NCBI GenBank assembly: GCA_003670825.1
Contig: QWQL01000094.1
Span: forward strand, 1 to 9,113
Length of the DNA stretch: 9,113 nucleotides
From: Planctomycetota bacterium
GTDB taxonomy: Bacteria; Planctomycetota; Planctomycetia; Pirellulales; UBA1268
Direction of reading: 5' to 3'
Part shown: piece by piece, positions 1 to 6,031 of the stretch
Layout: each line of letters opens with the position of its first letter
How positions within the stretch are numbered: position 1 is the stretch's first letter
The notes under the pieces: generated by a model
Databases searched by the model: none
The model's input: the letters and a program-made list of their open reading frames with translations, nothing else
What the model was told of the DNA's origin: nothing
Program-made: the position numbers and the translations under genes

Positions 1-88
1 AGGCCACCGGTGGCGCCGCCTCGGCACCAGCCGTCGCTGCCACGACGGTGAGCACGGTGAGCATGCCGAAGGTGGCAGATCGCAGCAT
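1..88 (-). CDS. N-terminus of a secreted protein of unknown function (partial)
   Basis: Only the first 29 codons lie in the window; the rest runs off the left edge. They read MLRSATFGMLTVLTVVAATA followed by GAEAAPPVA. This is a good Sec signal peptide: one Arg near the start, a hydrophobic core and an Ala-x-Ala type cleavage site (A-E-A). An AGGA lies eight bases upstream of the ATG as a plausible ribosome binding site. A second in-frame ATG at residue 9 is possible but would remove the basic N-region. The gene follows the Gfo/Idh gene on the same strand after about 158 bases with no clear terminator, so it may be a separate unit. The mature protein is not visible, so no function is offered. 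The call rests on the signal peptide alone. Confidence 0.5.
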   Translation of the reverse strand, partial: MLRSATFGMLTVLTVVAATAGAEAAPPVA

Positions 89-246
89 CAACGCGTTCCT
101 GGGGAGTAGGCACGGGGAGCAGGCCCGGGCCGCCCAGACCCACGTCGACGACCGGGCCGCCGGGGTCTTCCATCGGTATCGGCAGCATGGCGGTCGACGT
201 CCACCACCGACCCTGCGGATCGTGGCGGCCGGAACGGATGCGCCGA

Positions 247-1317
247 TCAACCCGTCTTCCGATGGGGGAACATGGGGATCGTGGAAACCCGGCCGCCCGC
301 GGCAGCGCGTCGCCGGCCGAACGGCAGGCACTCCAGCGCGTCGATCACGCGGGCCGCGATCTCGACCGCCGCGGCCCCGGCCGCCGCCGTCACCAGCGGC
401 GGCCGCGCTTCCCGGATCGCTGCCAGGAAGTCGTCGTGCTCGCAGGCGATCGCGTTGGAATCGGCGACGGTGATCGTTTCGGAGGGGAGCACGTCGGCGA
501 AGAACCGGTCCTTGAGCGGCCCCCGGTCGGCGGCTGGAAGCGCGGCGGCGACAAACGTGCCCGAACGGACGCCATCGGAGGGCGTGACCATCTCGACGGT
601 CTTGGCTGTGAGATCGCAGTGCATCATCGCTTCGGCCGACCAGAGCGATACGGTCCGCCGGGCGGCAGGGCTGATCCGCGAGGCGGTGAGATCTGCGACG
701 AGGCCCGACGCAAACACCAGCCGCGCCCGTGCGGCATCCTCGAAGCCGCCGGTCGCCACGATCCCCTGGGCTTCGACCCGTTCAAGCCGGCCGGGTTCGA
801 GCGACAGCACGAGGTCGATATCGTGAATCATGAGGTCATGGATCACGCCCACGTCGAGCGAGCGGAACGTGAAGGGGGCGGTCCGCACCGCCTCGATGAC
901 CATCGCCTCACCGATCCGTGCAACCGCGGCCTGCCAGGCGGGATTGAACCGCTCCACGTGGCCGACGGCGACCGTGCGACCGCAGCGGCGGGCGGCGATC
1001 GCGATTGCCCGGGCATCTTCAACGGTCGCCGCGATCGGCTTTTCCACGAGCAGGTCCACGCCAGCCTCGAGCAGCGGCACGGCCACGCCGGCATGCAGGC
1101 CCGTTGGGGCGGCGACGATGGCGGCATCGACGAGCCCCACCAGTTCGCGGGGCTCGGCGCAGGCCCGGCAGCCGTGGGCCGCCGCGACTCGCTCCCGCGA
1201 CTCGCCCAGCGGATCGACCACGGCCACGAGCTCGACATCGGCGCGAGCGGCCAAGAGCCGCGCATGGATCGCCCCGAGATGACCGCAGCCGACGACTGCC
1301 ATCCGCATCCGATTCAT
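247..1317 (-). CDS. Gfo/Idh/MocA family NAD(P)-dependent oxidoreductase, possible UDP-GlcNAc 3-dehydrogenase (GnnA-like)
   Basis: A 356-residue cytoplasmic dehydrogenase of usual family length. The N-terminal Rossmann fold has G10-x-G12-x-x-G15. The family signature E92-K93-P94 carries the lysine that contacts cofactor and substrate. GHVERFNPA follows at 119-127, and DLMIHDID at 161-168 supplies the His165 of the C-terminal catalytic domain. The start is fixed by a 4-base ATGA overlap with the lpxA stop, so the two are probably translationally coupled. Members of this family oxidise sugars or sugar nucleotides. In Leptospira and Acidithiobacillus the family member GnnA, encoded beside lpxA, oxidises the 3-OH of UDP-GlcNAc before GnnB aminates it, giving amide-linked acyl chains in lipid A. 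The ERFNPA and DVGVIHDL stretches resemble GnnA-type proteins as I remember them. No GnnB aminotransferase is visible here, so the substrate is inferred, not shown. Confidence 0.9.
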   Translation of the reverse strand: MNRMRMAVVGCGHLGAIHARLLAARADVELVAVVDPLGESRERVAAAHGCRACAEPRELVGLVDAAIVAAPTGLHAGVAVPLLEAGVDLLVEKPIAATVEDARAIAIAARRCGRTVAVGHVERFNPAWQAAVARIGEAMVIEAVRTAPFTFRSLDVGVIHDLMIHDIDLVLSLEPGRLERVEAQGIVATGGFEDAARARLVFASGLVADLTASRISPAARRTVSLWSAEAMMHCDLTAKTVEMVTPSDGVRSGTFVAAALPAADRGPLKDRFFADVLPSETITVADSNAIACEHDDFLAAIREARPPLVTAAAGAAAVEIAARVIDALECLPFGRRRAAAGGRVSTIPMFPHRKTG

Positions 1318-2177
1318 GCCGCTCTCCTTCGTTCACGGGCCCGCCCATGCCGCCCTTGCTGCTGCAGATCCAGAAATTCGAGAAGCTCCAGCACCGGCGG
1401 TGGGAGCATGCCCTGCGATCGGAGAATCTCGCGGGCCTGCTCGACCCCGACCTTGGCCCGGTAGAGGAGCCGGTAGGCCTCCGAGATCGCCTCGATCCAG
1501 GGCTGCGAGAAGCCGCCCCGCTTGAGGGCCACGACATTGATGCACCGCGGTCGGGCTGGCGATCCTTCACAGAGCATGAACGGTGGCACGTCGTGCAGCA
1601 CCCTCGACAGGCCGGCGACGAACGAATAGCCGCCGATCGTAGCCCAGTGGTGCACCGCGACCACGCCGGACAGCGATGCCCGCGAAGACACGCGAACGTG
1701 CCCGCCGAGCAGGGTGCCGTTGGCGATGATCACGTGATCGCCGATCCGGCAGTCGTGCGCCACGTGGCTGGCGGCCATCAGGAAGTTGGAACTGCCGATG
1801 GAGGTCAGCCCGTCTTCCTTCTCCGTCGCCCGATTGATCGTCACGCCCTCGCGAATCACGTTGTCGTCACCGATCTCAACCCGGGTATCGCTCCCGCGGT
1901 AGCTGACATCCTGCGGTTCGCCGCCGATCACGCAGTTGGGAAAGATTCGATTTCGCTCGCCAATCCTCACCGAGCCCATGACGGTGACGTGGTTGGCCAG
2001 CACGCTCCCCCGGCCGATCTCGGCCTGCGCGGAGACCACGCAGTAGGGACCGATCCGCACATCATCGGCGATCCGCGCGCCCACCTCGACAACGGCCGTC
2101 GAGTGGATATCGGCCGGACGGCCCACCACGCCAGCGATCGACATCGGCTCGTCATCACCACGATCAGAGTGACTCAT
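1314..2177 (-). CDS. lpxA: Acyl-ACP--UDP-N-acetylglucosamine O-acyltransferase LpxA
   Basis: Catalyses the first step of lipid A synthesis, transfer of a 3-hydroxyacyl chain from acyl-ACP to the 3-position of UDP-GlcNAc, as a cytoplasmic trimer. The N-terminal two thirds are hexapeptide repeats of the left-handed beta helix (IHSTAVVEVGARI, VRIGPYCVV, VEIGDDNVIREG). The catalytic region is SHVAHDC with His141, matching E. coli His125, and His138 matching His122. GEPQDVSYRG and TRVEIG are LpxA hallmarks. The C-terminal helical part begins near NVVALKRGGFS, where the usual Gly of GLKR is Ala. The ATG at 2177 gives 287 residues; an in-frame ATG at 2144 gives 276, closer to the 262 of E. coli, and is an equal candidate. 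Neither has a strong ribosome binding site. The start lies five bases past the lpxC stop. The tail ends in an Arg-rich stretch. Confidence 0.95.
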   Translation of the reverse strand: MSHSDRGDDEPMSIAGVVGRPADIHSTAVVEVGARIADDVRIGPYCVVSAQAEIGRGSVLANHVTVMGSVRIGERNRIFPNCVIGGEPQDVSYRGSDTRVEIGDDNVIREGVTINRATEKEDGLTSIGSSNFLMAASHVAHDCRIGDHVIIANGTLLGGHVRVSSRASLSGVVAVHHWATIGGYSFVAGLSRVLHDVPPFMLCEGSPARPRCINVVALKRGGFSQPWIEAISEAYRLLYRAKVGVEQAREILRSQGMLPPPVLELLEFLDLQQQGRHGRARERRRAA

Positions 2178-2182
2178 GCGCG

Positions 2183-3034
2183 TCAGGCTGAGGCCCGCCT
2201 CCCTGAGGTGGCGACGAGCCGTGACGCCAGTGCCGCATTGAGCCGATGGCCACTGCGGCAAGCCCGCACGTGAGCGTGGACTGGCCTGCCAACCAGCGTC
2301 AGGTCGCCGACGAGATCGAGCACCTTGTGCCGCACGCACTCGTCGGGCCACCGCAGGGTGTTGCCCACCGGGCCCCGATCGTCGAACACGAGGAGTTCAT
2401 CGAACGTCACCCCGAGAGCGAGGCCCGCCGACCGCAGGCGGCCCGCATCCTCCAGCGAAATAAACGTGCGGGCTGCCGCGAGTTCGGTCCGATAGCTCTC
2501 CGGCCCGACCCGGATGGCAAGCGTCTGCCGGCCAATCGGGCCGGCGCCGTAATCGAGTTCATACTCCACCGAGAGGCCGGCAAACCGGGGAGGCGAGGCC
2601 TCGACCCACGACGTCTCATCACCCACGCGGCAGGTCTCTGCGACGACGAGCGGTTCGACGGGCGCTCCCAACCGCTCGATCCCGGCCTCGTCGAGGGCGT
2701 CGACAAACGCCTGCGAGGAGCCATCGAGCCCCGGCATCTCCTCGGCGTCGATCCTGATGACGCAGCAGTCGATGCCCAGGCCCGACAGGGCACTGAGCGC
2801 GTGCTCGACCATCTGCACCTGCACGCCGGCGGCGGCGAGATTCGTCCGGGCCGTGGCGTCGACGCGGCGCGCAACGGTGACAGGGATCCGTACCGGCGAT
2901 GCGGCGTCAACCCTCACAAACGTGAGCCCGGTACCGGCAGGAGCCGGCAGAAACTCAACCCGCACCGGGCGGCCAGTCCAGTAGCCGGTACCGGCAACCG
3001 ACACGGCACGGCGGATCGTCTGCTGGATGCGCAT
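2183..3034 (-). CDS. lpxC: UDP-3-O-acyl-N-acetylglucosamine deacetylase LpxC
   Basis: Zinc deacetylase for the committed step of lipid A synthesis, acting on the LpxA product in the cytoplasm. The 283 residues are slightly shorter than the roughly 305 of E. coli. All key residues are present: Glu77-His78 in MVEHALSALSGLG (E. coli E78/H79), His236 and Asp240 in RHKVLDLVGD (E. coli H238/D242) and His263 in SGHRLNAAL (E. coli H265). FISLEDAGRLRSAGLALG matches the family loop. The start at 3034 gives the usual opening MRIQQTIRRAVSVAGTG. The frame stays open upstream to 3319, but that part overlaps ompH and lacks family sequence. No FabZ domain is fused, unlike Bacteroidetes LpxC. There is no clear ribosome binding site; the start is preceded by CTTCCTTCCCT and a strong hairpin, which may matter for control. 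Confidence 0.96.
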   Translation of the reverse strand: MRIQQTIRRAVSVAGTGYWTGRPVRVEFLPAPAGTGLTFVRVDAASPVRIPVTVARRVDATARTNLAAAGVQVQMVEHALSALSGLGIDCCVIRIDAEEMPGLDGSSQAFVDALDEAGIERLGAPVEPLVVAETCRVGDETSWVEASPPRFAGLSVEYELDYGAGPIGRQTLAIRVGPESYRTELAAARTFISLEDAGRLRSAGLALGVTFDELLVFDDRGPVGNTLRWPDECVRHKVLDLVGDLTLVGRPVHAHVRACRSGHRLNAALASRLVATSGRRASA

Positions 3035-3056
3035 GGGATCGAACCAGGGAAGGAAG

Positions 3057-3089
3057 GCCCGGAAGGCCGCCGAGGGCGGCCCTCCGGGC
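3057..3089 (-). promoter_or_regulatory. 15-bp hairpin in the ompH-lpxC gap (attenuator, weak terminator or leader structure)
   Basis: Inverted repeat with 15-base arms at 3057-3071 and 3075-3089 and a 3-base loop. In the minus-strand RNA all 15 pairs form, one of them a G-U; in plus-strand RNA that position is an A-C mismatch. The asymmetry fits a role in the ompH-lpxC transcript. The hairpin begins 24 bases after the ompH stop and ends 22 bases before the lpxC ATG. The bases after it on the minus strand are CTTCCTTCCCTGG, pyrimidine rich but not a true U-run. It could partly end transcription after ompH, protect the ompH message 3' end, or limit lpxC translation. Confidence 0.55.
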
Positions 3090-3113
3090 TCGATGGATCG
3101 ACGGGCCGCCCAA

Positions 3114-3767
3114 TCAGCGAATCGGCTTGGGCTGCGCCGCAGGCGCACCGGCCACGGCAGCTCCGTTGAGCATCCGGAGCACGTCCGGCGTGATGTCGAT
3201 CTGCGGATCGTAGTACACGATCGGCTTGGTGATGCTGCCCAGGATCCGATTGCGGTCGGCGGAGTCGACCGGATCGCCATCGAACCGATGCACCACGGCG
3301 ATGCCGTTGTCGCGGGCAAACTGGTTTACTGCCCGCTCGATTTCGGAATAGACCTGCAGGTAGACCTTCGCCTCCCGGTCCATGAAGTCTTTCTTTTGGA
3401 GCTGGGCGTTGACGCTGAAATCACCCTGCGCCTTCGCCACCTCGGCCTCGAGCTTCTTGAACTCGGGGGTGCCGACATTGAAACCCTTGAGCTGCTCCAT
3501 CAGGCCGTTGATGCGGTCGCGTTCTCCCTTGAGGACGTTTTCGGCGGCCAGCACCTCGTCCTTCATCTTGTCCATCGCCTGCTTGAAGCGGGTGTGGTTC
3601 TTAAAGATATACCCCACGTCGATGACGGCCGCATGGCTCGCGGGTGACGCGGACCGAGCGCCAGCCGTGGGTGCCGCCGCGGGCGGCGTCGGAACCTGCG
3701 CGAGGGCAGTGACCTGCCCGAGTGCCCCGGCGACCACGAGTGCGAAAATAGCCTGATGCCTGTTCAC
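3114..3767 (-). CDS. ompH: OmpH/Skp-family periplasmic chaperone
   Basis: A 217-residue exported protein of the OmpH (Skp) family, which holds unfolded outer-membrane proteins in the periplasm on their way to the BAM complex. Residues 1-23 are a signal peptide with a hydrophobic core (AIFALVVAGALG) and a cleavage site after ALA. A Pro/Ala-rich linker follows to about residue 48. The core starts with VIDVGYIFKNHTRFKQAMDK and continues as a Lys/Glu-rich coiled-coil (KMKDEVLAAENVLKGERDRI, FKKLEAEVAKAQGDF), the tentacle helices of Skp. The end has the family's closing strand and helix, IVYYDPQIDITPDVLRMLNG, then an Ala/Pro tail. Translation starts at a GTG with AAGGAG eight bases upstream. It is the first gene of a run with lpxC, lpxA and the oxidoreductase; skp also neighbours lipid A genes in Proteobacteria, but there lpxD and fabZ intervene. 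Confidence 0.93.
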   Translation of the reverse strand: MNRHQAIFALVVAGALGQVTALAQVPTPPAAAPTAGARSASPASHAAVIDVGYIFKNHTRFKQAMDKMKDEVLAAENVLKGERDRINGLMEQLKGFNVGTPEFKKLEAEVAKAQGDFSVNAQLQKKDFMDREAKVYLQVYSEIERAVNQFARDNGIAVVHRFDGDPVDSADRNRILGSITKPIVYYDPQIDITPDVLRMLNGAAVAGAPAAQPKPIR

Positions 3768-3775
3768 GGATTGCT

Positions 3776-3781
3776 CTCCTT
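3776..3781 (-). promoter_or_regulatory. Ribosome binding site of ompH
   Basis: AAGGAG on the minus strand, eight bases before the GTG at 3767. It is the best Shine-Dalgarno match I found in the window and decides the GTG as the start codon of ompH. Confidence 0.7.
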
Positions 3782-3792
3782 GCTGGCGGAAC

Positions 3793-3819
3793 GTGGGCCG
3801 GATCCTGTGGGCGGCCCAC
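3793..3819 (-). promoter_or_regulatory. 8-bp hairpin in the ompH leader
   Basis: Perfect inverted repeat GTGGGCCG (3793-3800) and CGGCCCAC (3812-3819) with an 11-base loop. It lies 25 bases upstream of the ompH start, just before the ribosome binding site. It has no U-run, so it is a poor terminator for the peptidase gene; a structured 5' leader is as likely. Short GC-rich inverted repeats are common at this base composition. Confidence 0.3.
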
Positions 3820-3863
3820 CGAAGCAGCCATCCATGGCCACCGGGAATGCCGACGCGGGCGGG

Positions 3864-3892
3864 ATGATGGCGACCGACCGTCTCCGACTCAA
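3864..3892 (-). promoter_or_regulatory. Candidate sigma-70-like promoter of the ompH-lpxC-lpxA operon
   Basis: On the minus strand TTGAGT (3887-3892) and CATCAT (3864-3869) are 17 bases apart, each matching four of six consensus bases. It would start transcription near 3857, leaving a leader of about 90 bases that contains the hairpin at 3793-3819. A promoter in this 151-base gap is expected, but the match is weak and planctomycete promoters are poorly defined. Confidence 0.25.
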
Positions 3893-3904
3893 GGGCAACT
3901 TTCC

Positions 3905-3919
3905 GCCTGGATTCCAGGC
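3905..3919 (-). terminator. Small hairpin at the peptidase stop codon
   Basis: GCCTGG and CCAGGC, six pairs around a three-base loop, directly after the TAG of the M28 peptidase gene and touching its last base. There is no U-run after it on the minus strand. A weak terminator or 3' end structure is possible; chance is also possible. Confidence 0.2.
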
Positions 3920-5862
3920 TACTTCGGCGGGCCGAGGGTCACGTTGAGCGTCACCTCCGCACCGCCGCGATCGACGACCACCGGCACGGCATCGCCCCCC
4001 TTGTGCTTCCGTAGCGCGCTGTCGAAGTCTTCGAGGTTGGTGATCGCACTGTCGCCGAGCCGCACGATCCGGTCGCCCCCCTCGAGACCGCCCAGGGCGG
4101 CCGGCGAGTCTTTGGCCACACCAGAAATGGCATAGCCGCTCCCCGGCTTGCCGAAGTCGGGAATGCTGCCGAAGTAGGGACGGTCTCCGCCGCGAGCGAA
4201 CGCCGGAGCGGCCACCTCGATGTAGCCGGGCCGTGCCTGCTGCATGGCAAGGTCGCGAACCACGTCGGTCACAAAGCCTGTCAGCCGCACCATCCCGTCG
4301 TAGTTGATCTTCTCGGCCGTGTCGGTGGGCCGGTGGTAATCGACGTGCGATCCCGTGAAGACGTGGAGCACCGGCACCTTCCGGGCATAGAAGCTCGCAT
4401 GATCGCTCGGCCCGAAGCCACCGGGCTCCTTGGCTGCCTCGAGACCGTGCTCGGCCACGAGGCGGTCGACCAGCTGTTCGAGGCCAACGCCGGTGCCGGT
4501 GCCATGCACCACCACCTTGTCGCCGTCGAGCCGGCCGACCATGTCGAGGTTGACCATCGCCACGGTGTCGGCGAGAGGCACCGCCGCGTTGGCCGCGTAG
4601 TGGCCGCTCCCGAGCAGACCCCGCTCTTCACCGGAAAACGCCACGAATAAGACGCCCCGCGGAAGTGGGCCGGCTGCCGCCAACCGCCGGGCGATCTCCA
4701 CGAGCATCGCCGTGCCGCTGGCGTTGTCGTCGGCCCCATGGTGGATCGCCCGCTCACCGGGGGCGGCAGAGTTCGGGCCTCCGGAACCGAGGTGGTCGTA
4801 ATGAGCGCCGAGCACCACGATCTCCCGCGAATCGATCGCGGCTCCGTCGGCCGTCGCCGCCTGTCCCTTGCCCGGCAGGAACGCCAGCACGTTGCGGGCG
4901 GTGGTCTCGACCCGGTCGATCGCGACTCGACCCCGGATCCGCCAGCCGTCGAGCGGGCGGCTCGCCGGCTCGAGGGCGGCGTCGATCCCGCGCTGCACGT
5001 CGCTGAGCGGCCGGCCAAACGACTGTCGTACGGCCTCGTCGACCACCGACCGCCGCAGGTGCAGCACCGGCATCGTGCGAGCGTTGGAGCCCTCGCCGGC
5101 CCGGGCGAAATCCATCAGGGCATCGCCGTCGGCGTCGGCGTCGTTGCAGAACACGACGGCAGCCGCCTCGTGCTCCGACGCGTTGGCCACCTTGCGGGCC
5201 AACGCGGCGTGCTGCGATGCCTGGTTTCCCTCGAACACGCTGTGCGGGTCGTCCTTCTGCGGCTCCTGCCGCAGGACCACCACCGCCGCCGACTTCGCGG
5301 TGCCGGCGAGCGCCGAGTAGTCGTCGTACTTCTCCGGCGGGGCGGTGATGCCGTAGCCCGCAAACACCAGCGGCAGGTCGAAGGCTCCGCCGCCCCCCGC
5401 CGCTAGCGGCGTAAAGTCGCGGCCGAGTGCGAGAGGCACGACCCTCCGCGTGCCCTCGGCATCCGCTGGCCCCACGAGTTCGGCCGTGTTGTTCTCCGCG
5501 GGCCCGAGCACGGCCTCGAGGGTCATCTCGAAGGGTTGAAACGGCCCGTCTCCCACCAGGCGGGTCTGCAGGCCGTCGATGCCCCGAAACTGCTCCGCCA
5601 CCCAGTCGGCCGCGGCCTCGATGCCCCGGGTGCCGGGGCCACGGCCCTCCCGTTCCGGAGCCGCCAGCCACTCGACGCCCTGCCGCAACCGCGCGAGCGT
5701 CTCCGGATCGCCCGCAGCCTGCAGGCCATCCTGCACCGCAGGCCCGGCGGCTGGTGCCTCGGGAGATCCGGCCCCAAAGCCCACTGGCAGGGACCATCCC
5801 GCCACGAAGAATCCCGCGCCGAGAATCCCGGTCGCGAGCCGCCATCCATGCACCGGCGTCAT
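3919..5862 (-). CDS. Secreted M28-family zinc metallopeptidase with PA-like insert and C-terminal PDZ domain
   Basis: A 647-residue exported peptidase, probably an aminopeptidase of the M28 family with two zinc ions. Residues 1-30 are a signal peptide (hydrophobic ATGILGAGFFVAGW). About 155-270 resemble a PA-type insert (FAGYGI, YDDYSALAGTAKSAAVVVLR). All five metal ligands are visible: His354 (GAHYDHLG), Asp378 (HHGADDNASG), Glu413 after the general base Glu412 (FSGEERGLLG), Asp440 (VNLDMVGR) and His510 (DYHRPTDT). A PDZ domain fills about 557-640 (SPAALGGLEGGDRIVRLGD), as in other planctomycete and myxobacterial relatives, and probably guides substrates or partners. The ATG at 5862 is preferred because GGAG lies six bases upstream; in-frame starts at 5886 (ATG) and 5895 (GTG) would lengthen the N-region. 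There is no lipobox Cys. It is upstream of ompH on the same strand but separated by 151 bases. The physiological substrate is unknown. Confidence 0.93.
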   Translation of the reverse strand: MTPVHGWRLATGILGAGFFVAGWSLPVGFGAGSPEAPAAGPAVQDGLQAAGDPETLARLRQGVEWLAAPEREGRGPGTRGIEAAADWVAEQFRGIDGLQTRLVGDGPFQPFEMTLEAVLGPAENNTAELVGPADAEGTRRVVPLALGRDFTPLAAGGGGAFDLPLVFAGYGITAPPEKYDDYSALAGTAKSAAVVVLRQEPQKDDPHSVFEGNQASQHAALARKVANASEHEAAAVVFCNDADADGDALMDFARAGEGSNARTMPVLHLRRSVVDEAVRQSFGRPLSDVQRGIDAALEPASRPLDGWRIRGRVAIDRVETTARNVLAFLPGKGQAATADGAAIDSREIVVLGAHYDHLGSGGPNSAAPGERAIHHGADDNASGTAMLVEIARRLAAAGPLPRGVLFVAFSGEERGLLGSGHYAANAAVPLADTVAMVNLDMVGRLDGDKVVVHGTGTGVGLEQLVDRLVAEHGLEAAKEPGGFGPSDHASFYARKVPVLHVFTGSHVDYHRPTDTAEKINYDGMVRLTGFVTDVVRDLAMQQARPGYIEVAAPAFARGGDRPYFGSIPDFGKPGSGYAISGVAKDSPAALGGLEGGDRIVRLGDSAITNLEDFDSALRKHKGGDAVPVVVDRGGAEVTLNVTLGPPK

Positions 5863-5925
5863 CAGCATCTCCAGTCTGTTCTGCATCTCGAGCACGTTCC
5901 GGCCGCCGCGGCCGCGGTCTTCTCC

Positions 5926-5931
5926 ATTTTA
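5926..5931 (-). promoter_or_regulatory. Candidate -10 element of the peptidase gene in the divergent intergenic region
   Basis: TAAAAT on the minus strand is the only six-base A/T run between the divergent peptidase and kinase genes (5896-6031), placed so that transcription would begin about 57 bases before the ATG at 5862. No convincing -35 is seen 17 bases upstream. For the kinase on the plus strand only a poor pair, TTTCCG and GAGAAT 17 bases apart, can be offered. A 12-base GC palindrome, CCGCGGCCGCGG, lies at 5906-5917 between the element and the peptidase start. Confidence 0.25.
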
Positions 5932-6031
5932 CGCCCCCGACGCCCGCTGCGGAGGCATCCTTTCCGGCGCGGGCGGGCTGTGAGAGAATCCCGCCCATTG
6001 CCCCACTCATCGATCCCGAGTTCGCCACGCC

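Noticed and set aside
123..160. Direct repeat CGGGCCGCC in the gap upstream of the signal-peptide gene
   Set aside because: Nine bases of only G and C, two copies, no inverted pairing; expected by chance here.
1..188. Alternative minus-strand open frame starting at the ATG at 188 and running off the left edge
   Set aside because: Its first part is Gly/Pro-rich and its second part is His/Arg-rich like a shadow frame, whereas the frame starting at 88 gives a proper signal peptide.
187..1464. 425-codon open frame on the plus strand opposite the oxidoreductase and lpxA
   Set aside because: Its product is rich in Arg, Gly and His with no family motif, and the opposite strand encodes a complete dehydrogenase; long antisense frames are expected in GC-rich genes.
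1005..2273. 422-codon open frame on the plus strand opposite lpxA
   Set aside because: No recognisable motif, Arg/Pro/His-rich composition, and LpxA on the opposite strand has every family hallmark.
2178..2351. N-terminal extension of lpxA up to 2351
   Set aside because: The extension lies wholly or nearly wholly within lpxC in another frame and is Arg-rich without hexapeptide repeats.
2928..2996. CCGGTACCGGCA repeated at 2928-2939 and 2985-2996
   Set aside because: Both copies encode Ala-Gly-Thr-Gly within lpxC, so the repeat follows from the protein sequence and codon preference.
3035..3319. N-terminal extension of lpxC up to 3319
   Set aside because: The extra 95 codons overlap ompH in another frame and resemble no LpxC sequence; the family opening starts at 3034.
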